A DNA stretch of 64,000 nucleotides, taken from positions 93,000-156,999 of the forward strand of contig CAMHOY010000004.1 in assembly GCA_946186915.1 (NCBI GenBank), given 5' to 3'. The notes beneath the pieces were generated by a model. It saw only the letters and a program-made list of their open reading frames with translations, made no database searches and was not told the origin of the DNA. A program made the position numbers and the translations under genes. Numbering within the stretch: position 1 is the first letter of the stretch; every line of letters starts with the position of its first letter. Positions 43,254-50,746 of the stretch are shown piece by piece. Source of the DNA: an uncultured Bacteroidales bacterium (GTDB lineage Bacteria > Bacteroidota > Bacteroidia > Bacteroidales > Paludibacteraceae).

Positions 43254-43922
43254 ATACAACTCCCGAATCAGCAATTCGCTATTCCAATATTCCACATAAT
43301 GCGTCAAAGCATCCATGTGATCCGTTCCTCCGGCTAAATAGTCGCTGGTAGCTACTGTGTATAATGCGTCCGGATCAACAGGCTTGCCTGCTATTTGTAC
43401 ATCCGCTAAATGCTCGTCTATGGTCTTCACGCGCATGCCGGCAACACCCTGTCCTCCATAATGGGCGAAAGACTCGCATAACTCAATCACATCGCGGCCT
43501 TTCAATGTCAGAACGACTAATTGGTTATCAAACGGCATGAGTTCGAACACATTTCCTTTGGTGATCGGACCTGCCGGCCATTCGCAACGCATGCCGCCCA
43601 TGTTGACGATGGCGATGTCCACCCGACCGTCATACACTTTCTTCGCCGCCTCCCATAAGGCATCGCTCGCCCAATTAAGCATCGGGCACTCGGGAGAGTT
43701 CACCCACAATCGTTCCGGTGCATAACCGATTTGCACATTCATCTCGCGCTCCAAGGCCGCCTTTGACGGGGCAAGTTGGGCTAAGTAATCGGTGTCTTGT
43801 ATCGCATCCAACGAGGCATCTACAGGCAGTGCCTCTGTCGTGGCACGAATGACATGTACGGCAGAACGCTGGCAAGCACATAAAGCGAGTACTGTAAATA
43901 AGATAAAGAAACTTTTTCGCAT
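43185..43922 (-). CDS. Orphan 5'-nucleotidase C-terminal-domain lipoprotein
   Basis: 245 residues with lipoprotein signal FFILFTVLALCAC. The rest matches the substrate-specificity (C-terminal) domain of 5'-nucleotidases: LNWASDALWEAAK, VDIAIVNMGGMRCEWPAGPITKGNVFELMPFDN and the base-stacking-type LYTVATSDYLAGGTDH. The metallophosphatase domain that carries the active site is absent, and no separate partner gene is adjacent. In Bacteroidales the two halves are often neighbouring genes. It overlaps the LD-carboxypeptidase gene by 69 bp. Confidence 0.88.
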   Translation of the reverse strand: MRKSFFILFTVLALCACQRSAVHVIRATTEALPVDASLDAIQDTDYLAQLAPSKAALEREMNVQIGYAPERLWVNSPECPMLNWASDALWEAAKKVYDGRVDIAIVNMGGMRCEWPAGPITKGNVFELMPFDNQLVVLTLKGRDVIELCESFAHYGGQGVAGMRVKTIDEHLADVQIAGKPVDPDALYTVATSDYLAGGTDHMDALTHYVEYWNSELLIRELYLEAVREQDTIRAAVDGRMTMLP

Positions 43923-43943
43923 GGTATTTGGTGTTTTATGCCG

Positions 43944-43974
43944 CAAAATTACAAAAAGTTTTTGATATACGCAA
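43944..43974 (-). promoter_or_regulatory. Bacteroidota-type promoter for the 5'-nucleotidase-like lipoprotein
   Basis: On the minus strand TTGCGTATATC, with 20 bp between TTG and TAATTTTG. It overlaps the divergent MATE promoter by 13 bp, so the two probably compete. Confidence 0.7.
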
Positions 43975-43991
43975 AAAAAGTTGTAACTTTG
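43962..43991 (+). promoter_or_regulatory. Bacteroidota-type promoter for the MATE gene
   Basis: TTGATATACGC, with 19 bp between TTG and TAACTTTG. Only 8 nt separate the -7 box from ATG 44000, so the mRNA would be nearly leaderless. Confidence 0.7.
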
Positions 43992-43999
43992 TGCCCGAA

Positions 44000-45403
44000 A
44001 TGTACTCGTTTTCCGCATATTGGCCGTATTACAAGCGCAACCTGAAGGTGGCGTTCCCAGTCATGCTGACCCAGTTCGGAGCCGCATTGGTGGGCTTGGC
44101 GGATTCCATCATGGTGGGGCATTATAGTACAGCGGACTTGGCGGCCGTCTCCTTCTCCAATGCCATTTTCTTTACCGTCATGGTCTTCTCTATGGGCGCG
44201 GTTATGGGGATCACGCCGCTCGTTGGACAAGTACACGGACGCTTGGAAAGCTTGCTCGCTGAAGGGACATCGGACGAAGAGATCGCTCATAAACATGAGC
44301 AGATTGCTTCCTATGTAGTCAACGGACTGCTCTTCACCGCCTTGGTTTGTACCTTGTCTTTGCTACTTCTCGCCCCCTGCATTCCTTATTTGGACCAGTT
44401 TGGGCAGGAACCCGAAGTTGTCTCGTGCGCGCGCCCGTACTATATATTAATAGTGCTCTCCATCATTCCCTTTCTTCTTTTCTGCTTTTTCAGGCAGTTT
44501 ATGGAGGGACTCGGGAATACCTTTGTGGCGATGATTATTACGGTTGGATGTAACCTCCTCAATATTGTTCTCAACTGGGTGTTTATCTTCGGCCATTGGG
44601 GCTTTCAGCCGATGGGTGCAGAAGGCGCCGGGTGGGCGACGCTTATTGCGCGACTTATCATGCCGGTCCTTTTCTTTATGGCGATGATCTGCAAGACAGA
44701 GTGGCGCCGTTATCTTACTACCGCACGCCGGTGGATGGTAACGCGGCGTGAAGTGGAGCACCTGATTGCTATAGGTACGCCTATCGGTTTGCAGTCCTTC
44801 TCGGAGGCCTTTCTCTTCACGGCGTCCTTCGTCATCATCGGATGGATCAGCAAAGAGGCACTCGCAGCTCATCACATAGCCAACCAGATGTGTGACTTGA
44901 CCTTCATGCTCGCATTGGGTATAGGATCGGCTACTACCATCCGTGTCTCGCATCAATTAGGGAAAGGAGATTTGAAGGCGGTACGCATGGCGAGTCATGC
45001 CTCCGTGCATCTGTGCCTGCTGATGAATACCATCGGAGCAGCAATCATGATATTCGGACGACACTATATCCCGTATATCTTCACCAATGACCCGGAGGTC
45101 ATGTCAATTGCCTCTACGCTGTTACTCATCGGTGGTCTGTTCCAATATGCGGACGGACTCCAGTGTATCGGTGCGGCGATGCTTCGCGGCATACAGGATG
45201 TACGTGTACCAATGCGTATTGCCCTCGTATCTTATATCGGCATTGCTTTGCCGCTGGGCCTGACGCTCACCTTTTATTTCGAACTCGGCGCCAAAGGTAT
45301 GTGGCTGGCGTTCATCATCGCCCTCGCCATCCCTGCCGTCTTTTTCCATATCCGATTTAATAGACAACTAAAACGACTGAAATATGACCCAAAAAGTGTT
45401 TGA
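44000..45403 (+). CDS. MATE-family multidrug/cation exporter
   Basis: 467 residues with about 12 transmembrane helices in two similar halves. FPVMLTQFGAALVGLADSIMVG is the MATE N-terminal signature, and IGTPIGLQSFSEAFLFTASFVIIG the start of the second half. It exports drugs or metabolites in exchange for Na+ or H+. ATG 44000 is the only start that keeps helix 1 and lies after the promoter. Its 3' end overlaps pepD by 20 bp. Confidence 0.93.
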   Translation: MYSFSAYWPYYKRNLKVAFPVMLTQFGAALVGLADSIMVGHYSTADLAAVSFSNAIFFTVMVFSMGAVMGITPLVGQVHGRLESLLAEGTSDEEIAHKHEQIASYVVNGLLFTALVCTLSLLLLAPCIPYLDQFGQEPEVVSCARPYYILIVLSIIPFLLFCFFRQFMEGLGNTFVAMIITVGCNLLNIVLNWVFIFGHWGFQPMGAEGAGWATLIARLIMPVLFFMAMICKTEWRRYLTTARRWMVTRREVEHLIAIGTPIGLQSFSEAFLFTASFVIIGWISKEALAAHHIANQMCDLTFMLALGIGSATTIRVSHQLGKGDLKAVRMASHASVHLCLLMNTIGAAIMIFGRHYIPYIFTNDPEVMSIASTLLLIGGLFQYADGLQCIGAAMLRGIQDVRVPMRIALVSYIGIALPLGLTLTFYFELGAKGMWLAFIIALAIPAVFFHIRFNRQLKRLKYDPKSV

Positions 45404-46826
45404 CATCTTTGCTGAGATATGCAAAGTACCGAGACCCTCTAAGCATGAGGAACAGATTAGTAAATGGTTGCAGGATTTCGCAGCAACCCATCATATTGAG
45501 TGCGTGGCGGACGAGGCCATGAATGTCATCATGCGCGTTCCTGCCACACCGGGATACGAAGACCATGAAGGCGTCATCCTTCAAGCGCACATGGACATGG
45601 TATGCGAGAAGAACGGTGATGTGACCCATGATTTCATGACCGATTCGATTGAGACCTATATTGACGGCGAATGGCTTAAAGCCAAAGGCACTACCCTCGG
45701 AGGAGATGACGGAATAGGTATCTCTATGGCGCTGGCTGCTATCACCGATCCCGAACTTCAACACCCGGCTATCGAATGCCTTTTCACCGTCGATGAAGAG
45801 ACAGGACTCACCGGCGCCATGAAATTGAAAGACGGAATGCTTCGTTCCAAACGACTCATCAACCTCGACTCCGAAGATGACGGCCAGATATTCATCGGTT
45901 GTGCCGGTGGCATCGATACCCTCGCCAAGATGCACTATGAACCGCTTGACAAATCGCAAATTTCAAATCTCAAATCACAAATCGCCATTAAACTGAAGGT
46001 TTATGGCTTATTGGGCGGTCACTCCGGCGATGATATTAACAAAGGTCGCGCCAACGCCAACCAGATCCTTGTCTGGTTCCTCGCGCGTATATGGCCGCAG
46101 GCGGAAATACAACTCGCCTCCATCAACGGCGGTAATCTCCGCAATGCCATTGCACGCGAAGCGGAAGCCGTCATCGCTGTCCCAATGGCATACAAAGAGC
46201 AGATTCGTATTGAGTGGAACCATTTCGTCGCGCAGATGGAAGGTGTCTTCGGAGAGGTCGAAAAAGACATGCGCCTGGATCTTGAGACATGCGACATGCC
46301 GGACTCGTTCATTCCGGCGGAAAAAGCCTATCGCCTCATCATGGCACTCTGCGAATGTCCGCATGGCATGATCGCTATGAGTCAAGACATGCCCGGACTC
46401 GTCGAGACATCCACCAACCTCGCCTCCATCAAAATGCGCGACGGTTATATAGAAGTCAACACCTCCCAGCGTTCTTCAAAAGAAGCCTCGAAGCATCATC
46501 TCAAATGGGCGGTGGAGCAAGCTCTCTCTCTGGCGTGCGATGAAGTTACTCACGGCGATGGTTATCCTGGATGGGCACCGAATCCCAACTCACCGCTGCT
46601 CACGGTAGTGAAGAAAGCATATATAGACCTCTTCAAAACGGAACCCAAAGTGTTGGCGATTCATGCCGGACTGGAGTGCGGATTATTCCTTGAGAAATAC
46701 CCGTACCTCGACATGGTATCAATCGGCCCGCAGATGTATGGCGTTCACTCCCCGCAGGAACGCCTCTCCATCCCATCTACTGAACGCTGTTACCGCTGGC
46801 TATGCCAAACACTCAGTTCGTTATAA
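45384..46826 (+). CDS. pepD: Aminoacyl-histidine dipeptidase (peptidase D)
   Basis: A cytoplasmic zinc dipeptidase of the M20 family, 480 residues. LQAHMDMVCEKNGDVTHDF gives zinc His and Asp, TTLGGDDGIGISMALA the bridging Asp, and TVDEETGLTGAMKL the catalytic Glu pair. GLLGGHSGDDINKGRAN starts the lid domain. An in-frame TCAAATC-type repeat (45955-45984) codes QISNLKSQI in a surface loop. It overlaps the MATE gene by 20 bp. Confidence 0.95.
   Translation: MTQKVFDIFAEICKVPRPSKHEEQISKWLQDFAATHHIECVADEAMNVIMRVPATPGYEDHEGVILQAHMDMVCEKNGDVTHDFMTDSIETYIDGEWLKAKGTTLGGDDGIGISMALAAITDPELQHPAIECLFTVDEETGLTGAMKLKDGMLRSKRLINLDSEDDGQIFIGCAGGIDTLAKMHYEPLDKSQISNLKSQIAIKLKVYGLLGGHSGDDINKGRANANQILVWFLARIWPQAEIQLASINGGNLRNAIAREAEAVIAVPMAYKEQIRIEWNHFVAQMEGVFGEVEKDMRLDLETCDMPDSFIPAEKAYRLIMALCECPHGMIAMSQDMPGLVETSTNLASIKMRDGYIEVNTSQRSSKEASKHHLKWAVEQALSLACDEVTHGDGYPGWAPNPNSPLLTVVKKAYIDLFKTEPKVLAIHAGLECGLFLEKYPYLDMVSIGPQMYGVHSPQERLSIPSTERCYRWLCQTLSSL
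45955..45984. repeat. Short in-frame repeat in pepD
   Basis: CGCAAATTTCAAATCTCAAATCACAAATCG: four CAAAT units at 7-9-nt spacing. This type of repeat is usually found in spacers in this window. Confidence 0.7.
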
Positions 46827-46848
46827 ATCAAATACCAACAAATAGGTA

Positions 46849-46879
46849 TTGTGTATGTCAAAAAATAGCAGTAATTTTG
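46849..46879 (+). promoter_or_regulatory. Bacteroidota-type promoter for the FeoB-like gene
   Basis: TTGTGTATGTC, with 20 bp between TTG and TAATTTTG. The -7 box ends 19 nt before ATG 46899. Confidence 0.7.
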
Positions 46880-46898
46880 CAGCGCAAAATTGAGCGAA

Positions 46899-48572
46899 AT
46901 GAGTGAACTGCATAAAATAGCTGTCATTGGTTTGCCGCAGAGCGGGAAGAGCTCGTTGACGAAATCCCTGCAAGCCCTGACCACCCCTCATAATATAGAG
47001 TTCGTTGAGGTGCATCACCCCGATGAACTGCACGGACATACCTATGACGTGGTGTTGCAGGTGGTGGACGCTACCCGGTTGGAGGAGTCGTTGATGCTCA
47101 CACCGCATATCATTGACGAGCAGGAGAAGATCGTGCTGGCTATTGGACGCTATGACTTGCTGCAACAAACGGATCACTCCTTGGATATTCCGAAGTTAGA
47201 GCAACTGATAGGTGTTCCGACCTGCCGCGTGTCGGTGCGGTTGAACTACGGCTTGCAGGAATGTCTGGACATCATTGAGCGTACCATCCATAAACCCGCC
47301 TCCACCGCACACCCTATCTACCACCTGCGTGACCAGGAAGACGAGGATACCTACCGCGCGTACGTGCACGGTATACTGACGGAGACGCTCACGCATGCGA
47401 AGAACGACCAGCACCAGACACGGTTGGAGCGCATCGATAAAGTACTGACAAATCCTTGGCTCGGATTCCCCATCATGATGGCGATTCTTTATTTCGTCTT
47501 CTGGTGTACCTTTACCCTCGGTGCTTATCCGCAAGAGTGGATTGAGACGGGCATCGACGCGCTGGGCGACATGTTACGCAACGTGATGACACCGAGTTGG
47601 TGGTCTTCGCTGCTCATTGACGGCGTGTTGGCGGGAGTGGGGGCTGTTCTGGCGTTCCTCCCGAACATCATCATCCTTTTCTTCTTCATCTCACTCATGG
47701 AGGACTCGGGATACATGGCCCGCGAGGCGTATATTATGGATGCCATCATGCACCGAATCGGGCTGCATGGACGTAGTTTCGTCCCTATGCTCATGGGCTT
47801 CGGATGCAACGTGCCGGCGATCATGGCGGCGCGCGACATACAGAATCCGAAGGACCGTGTGCTCACCATGCTCATGGTGCCGTTCATGTCTTGTTCCGCA
47901 CGCCTGCCGGTATATATGCTTTTTGTTAATGCCTTTTTCGAAGACCATAAAGCCCTCGTCATGATTTCCCTGTACACTATAGGAATATGTCTATCCGTGC
48001 TCTTTGCTTTGGTGATGAAGCGCACAAGATGGTTCCGGCAGGAGGCGGACGACACGGTCAACGAGTTGCCGGTATTCAAGATGCCTAAGTTACGCATCGC
48101 CGCAGCACATATCTGGGAGCGTGTAGCGGATTACCTGCAAAAAATCTGTACGGTCATCCTTTGGGCGTCCGTCATCATCTGGGCACTCGAGTATTTCCCG
48201 ACGCAAGACCTGAATGACCTCGAGCATTCTTATCTGGCATCTATCGGACAGTTCATCTCACCCCTCATGGAGCCTTTAGGCTTCGACTGGAAGATGTCCG
48301 TATGTCTCATCACGGGACTGCCGGCGAAGGAAGCCATCGTCTCCACACTCGCTATCCTCTATGGAGGAGACATCTCAGCTGCAGGCTTTACACCGCTGAC
48401 TGCCTTCTGTTTCATGCTCTTCGTGCTCCTCTACTTCCCTTGTGTAGCAACAGTCATGACGCTCCGACGCGAGGCGGGCAGACAATGGGCGTGGTTCACA
48501 GTATTCCATTCCCTCTTCCTCGCCTGGTTTATATCCTTCTTTGTCTATCAGATAGGAAGCCTGATTATCTAG
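46899..48572 (+). CDS. feoB: FeoB-like ferrous iron transporter with degenerate G domain
   Basis: 557 residues. From about 180 the permease is standard: Gate motifs VLAFLPNIIILFFFISLMEDSGYMAR, HGRSFVPMLMGFGCNVPAIMA, MLMVPFMSCSARLPVYMLF and GLPAKEAIVSTL. The N-terminal GTPase part is only about 155 residues. G1 is kept (GLPQSGKSS), but switch I and the DLPG of G3 appear missing, NKxD is GRYD and SARxG is SVRLN. No FeoA is fused or adjacent. It may move Fe(II) without normal GTP control, or another divalent metal. Confidence 0.88.
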   Translation: MSELHKIAVIGLPQSGKSSLTKSLQALTTPHNIEFVEVHHPDELHGHTYDVVLQVVDATRLEESLMLTPHIIDEQEKIVLAIGRYDLLQQTDHSLDIPKLEQLIGVPTCRVSVRLNYGLQECLDIIERTIHKPASTAHPIYHLRDQEDEDTYRAYVHGILTETLTHAKNDQHQTRLERIDKVLTNPWLGFPIMMAILYFVFWCTFTLGAYPQEWIETGIDALGDMLRNVMTPSWWSSLLIDGVLAGVGAVLAFLPNIIILFFFISLMEDSGYMAREAYIMDAIMHRIGLHGRSFVPMLMGFGCNVPAIMAARDIQNPKDRVLTMLMVPFMSCSARLPVYMLFVNAFFEDHKALVMISLYTIGICLSVLFALVMKRTRWFRQEADDTVNELPVFKMPKLRIAAAHIWERVADYLQKICTVILWASVIIWALEYFPTQDLNDLEHSYLASIGQFISPLMEPLGFDWKMSVCLITGLPAKEAIVSTLAILYGGDISAAGFTPLTAFCFMLFVLLYFPCVATVMTLRREAGRQWAWFTVFHSLFLAWFISFFVYQIGSLII

Positions 48573-48604
48573 TTTCTCCAGTTTTTATAGTTTGTCTAGT
48601 TTAA
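48572..48604. repeat. AGTTT-type repeats in the feoB-HMA spacer
   Basis: AGTTTCTCCAGTTTTTATAGTTTGTCTAGTTT: four AGTTT units 9-10 nt apart. No -7 box is seen, so the HMA gene is likely read with feoB. Confidence 0.6.
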
Positions 48605-48616
48605 AATTATACTACT

Positions 48617-48979
48617 ATGCGTAAATATCTTTTTATTATCATCTGCCTATTATTCTCCTTCCCCTTTCAGGGGGAAGGCCGGGAAAGGGGCTCTAACCGC
48701 CAAACAGTGGTCCTCTCTTGCGACCTGCATTGCCAGGGATGTTGTGATAAGGTCATGAAGAATATCGCCTTCGAGAAAGGTGTCAAGGACCTCGTCTGTG
48801 ATCTCAAAAACAAAACCGTCACGGTCACTTATGACGCCAACAAGACGGATGTCCCGACATTGCTGAAAGCTTTCGAAAAAATAAACAAACCAGCAACCGT
48901 AAAGGAACCAGCGGGTCAAGAGACGAAAGCCAAAACTCAAGAAACGGACGCCAACTCCGGCGCCTCCACTCCTTATTGA
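48617..48979 (+). CDS. Secreted heavy-metal-associated (HMA) domain protein
   Basis: 120 residues. Signal peptide KYLFIIICLLFSFPF is followed by one HMA/MerP-like domain (residues about 30-92). The metal-binding site is in CDLHCQGCCDKVM (Cys-x2-Cys), with a typical ferredoxin-like pattern up to DVPTLLKAFEKI. The tail (KEPAGQETKAKTQETD) is low complexity. It probably carries Cu or a similar metal in the periplasm. It lies 44 bp after the FeoB-like gene; whether the two work together is open. An 8-bp-stem hairpin lies in the signal-peptide codons. Confidence 0.87.
   Translation: MRKYLFIIICLLFSFPFQGEGRERGSNRQTVVLSCDLHCQGCCDKVMKNIAFEKGVKDLVCDLKNKTVTVTYDANKTDVPTLLKAFEKINKPATVKEPAGQETKAKTQETDANSGASTPY
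48657..48678. repeat. Hairpin in the HMA signal-peptide region
   Basis: CCTTCCCC-TTTCAG-GGGGAAGG, an 8-bp perfect stem. It is similar in type to the TCCCTAAAGGGA palindromes at 4892 and 8091. Confidence 0.7.
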
Positions 48980-49004
48980 ATACATGCGCACATGTGCGTA
49001 TAAT

Positions 49005-49036
49005 AAAAACAGACGCCCGTCGGACGTCTGTTTTTT
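49005..49036. terminator. Bidirectional intrinsic terminator between the HMA gene and gapA
   Basis: AAAAACAGACG pairs with CGTCTGTTTTT across a short loop, with A- and T-runs on both sides, so it can stop both converging transcripts. A 12-bp palindrome CGCACATGTGCG lies just before it (48987-48998). Confidence 0.85.
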
Positions 49037-49070
49037 GTTTGGGGTCTCCGAGGTAACTCGAAGATTAAAC

Positions 49071-50138
49071 TTACTTCAGCTCTGCGAGGTACTTGATCGT
49101 ACGTACCATTTGGCTGGTGTAGCTGTTCTCGTTGTCGTACCAGCTAACTACCTGTACCTGATAGGTATCCTCGTCGATCTTCGCTACCATGGTCTGGGTA
49201 GCATCGAAGAGCGAACCGAACTTCATACCGATTACATCGCTGGAAACGATCTCATCCTCGGTATAACCGAAACTCTCAGTCTGAGCAGCCTTCATTGCTG
49301 CGTTGATGCCCTCTTTGGTGATGTCTTTACCTTTAACAACAGCAACGAGAATAGTGGTCGAACCCGTAGGAGTTGGAACGCGCTGTGCGCTACCGATCAA
49401 CTTGCCGTTCAGCTCCGGAATAACGAGACCGATAGCTTTTGCAGCACCGGTGCTGTTCGGAACGATGTTCTGAGCACCTGCACGGCTACGACGGAGGTCA
49501 CCCTTACGTTGCGGACCGTCGAGAATCATCTGGTCGCCGGTGTAAGCGTGGATAGTGCTCATAATACCGCTCTGAATCGGAGCGTATTTGTGAAGAGCTG
49601 CTGCCATCGGAGCGAGGCAGTTGGTCGTACAAGAAGCTGCGGAGATAATCTTATCAGCCGGAGTCAGAGTCTTGTGGTTCACGTTGTATACGATGGTCGG
49701 AAGGTCGTTTCCTGCAGGAGCAGAGATAACTACTTTCTTTGCACCAGCCTGGATATGAGCCTCTGCTTTAGCTTTGCTGGTGTAGAAACCGGTGCACTCG
49801 AGAACTACGTCGATGCCCAGCTCGCCCCAAGGCAGCTCAGCTGCGTTCGGCTTAGCATAGATAGTGATCTCCTTGCCGTCAACAGTGATCGAACCCGGAG
49901 TTACAACGGTCTTGCCGTCCTCTGCGAGAACTGCGTCCTTGTATGCTACAGTGTGCTTGCCCTCACCGAACTTGCCTGCGAAACCACCCTGAGCGGTGTC
50001 GTATTTCAGAAGGTGTGCCAACATTTTCGGGCTGGTCAGGTCGTTGATTGCAACTACCTCATAACCCTCAGCTTCGAACATCTGACGGAATGCCAGACGA
50101 CCAATACGGCCAAAGCCGTTAATTGCTACTTTTGTCAT
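49071..50138 (-). CDS. gapA: Glyceraldehyde-3-phosphate dehydrogenase, type I
   Basis: Glycolysis: glyceraldehyde 3-phosphate to 1,3-bisphosphoglycerate with NAD. It has 355 residues, slightly longer than usual because of an insert near [31 protein letters not shown] binds [13 protein letters not shown] holds the catalytic Cys, and [11 protein letters not shown] the His; [18 protein letters not shown] and [14 protein letters not shown] complete the family pattern. Codon choice is strongly biased, as in a highly expressed gene. A dedicated promoter lies upstream, and the bidirectional terminator follows. Confidence 0.97.
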   Translation of the reverse strand: MTKVAINGFGRIGRLAFRQMFEAEGYEVVAINDLTSPKMLAHLLKYDTAQGGFAGKFGEGKHTVAYKDAVLAEDGKTVVTPGSITVDGKEITIYAKPNAAELPWGELGIDVVLECTGFYTSKAKAEAHIQAGAKKVVISAPAGNDLPTIVYNVNHKTLTPADKIISAASCTTNCLAPMAAALHKYAPIQSGIMSTIHAYTGDQMILDGPQRKGDLRRSRAGAQNIVPNSTGAAKAIGLVIPELNGKLIGSAQRVPTPTGSTTILVAVVKGKDITKEGINAAMKAAQTESFGYTEDEIVSSDVIGMKFGSLFDATQTMVAKIDEDTYQVQVVSWYDNENSYTSQMVRTIKYLAELK

Positions 50139-50200
50139 AATTGTTAATTGATTTATTGAATTGTTTATTGTGTTTATTTGTCTTTCAACCTTTGCGGGTG

Positions 50201-50231
50201 CAAAGGTAATATAAATTTTTTATATACGAAA
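50201..50231 (-). promoter_or_regulatory. Bacteroidota-type promoter for gapA
   Basis: On the minus strand TTTCGTATAT, with 20 bp to TACCTTTG. The -33 triplet is TTT instead of TTG, but the rest of the extended element is kept. The leader is about 55 nt. Confidence 0.65.
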
Positions 50232-50277
50232 ATAATTCGTTCAAAAATCTTATTTTTGCAATCTGTCTTTGTCAAAA

Positions 50278-50334
50278 ACCCCTTTTACGCTTTCACCTTT
50301 CACCTTTTACGCTTTCACCTTTCACCTTCCCCTC
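50278..50334. repeat. TTTCACC repeats between RNase H and gapA
   Basis: CCTTTTACGCTTTCACCTTTCACC occurs twice in tandem (7-mer units TTTCACC). Together with the gapA promoter it fills the 194-bp gap between gapA and the RNase H gene; I see no small gene there. Confidence 0.7.
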
Positions 50335-50746
50335 ACTTTCTCCCGAAGTCAGCGGGGATTTCCCCCCATGCCTTCGTGTCCCATTTGTAAATAGGCGTGG
50401 TCCAGGTGTTGTCATGCAGCCATAGTTCGGCTTTGCGCACCATGAAGAAAAGATCCTGGTTCTTTGCATTCCATTCGATCTTTGTCTTGCATCGTTTCTC
50501 GCGCACCCATGCCAATGCGGTGACGCTATCCGTATAGATAACCCAATTGAGATTATACTTCTTGATATACGCCAGTCCTAACACGAGTGCCAGAAACTCG
50601 CCGATGTTGTTTGTGCCTTGCTCAAACGGTCCACGGTGAAAAACCTCGGTGCCTGTGTCAGCTATCACCCCGCGGAATTCCATCACCCCGGGGTTGCCGC
50701 TACATGCTGCGTCGACGGCCAAGGCCGGTAAGATAGGTTTACTCAT
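50333..50746 (-). CDS. Ribonuclease H family protein
   Basis: 137 residues with the type 1 RNase H fold. The metal-binding acids are ALAVDAACSGNPG (Asp), NNIGEFLALVLGL (Glu), VIYTDSVTALAWV (Asp) and a final Asp in the C-terminal WDTKAWGEIPADFGR. It probably cuts RNA in RNA-DNA hybrids. The handle region of E. coli RNase HI is absent. It overlaps the surface-protein gene by 8 bp. Confidence 0.9.
   Translation of the reverse strand: MSKPILPALAVDAACSGNPGVMEFRGVIADTGTEVFHRGPFEQGTNNIGEFLALVLGLAYIKKYNLNWVIYTDSVTALAWVREKRCKTKIEWNAKNQDLFFMVRKAELWLHDNTWTTPIYKWDTKAWGEIPADFGRK

Noticed and set aside
48984-50147. 387-residue plus-strand ORF across gapA
   Set aside because: It is an exact antisense shadow of gapA; strong codon bias of the real gene suppresses antisense stops. 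Its protein shows no family pattern.
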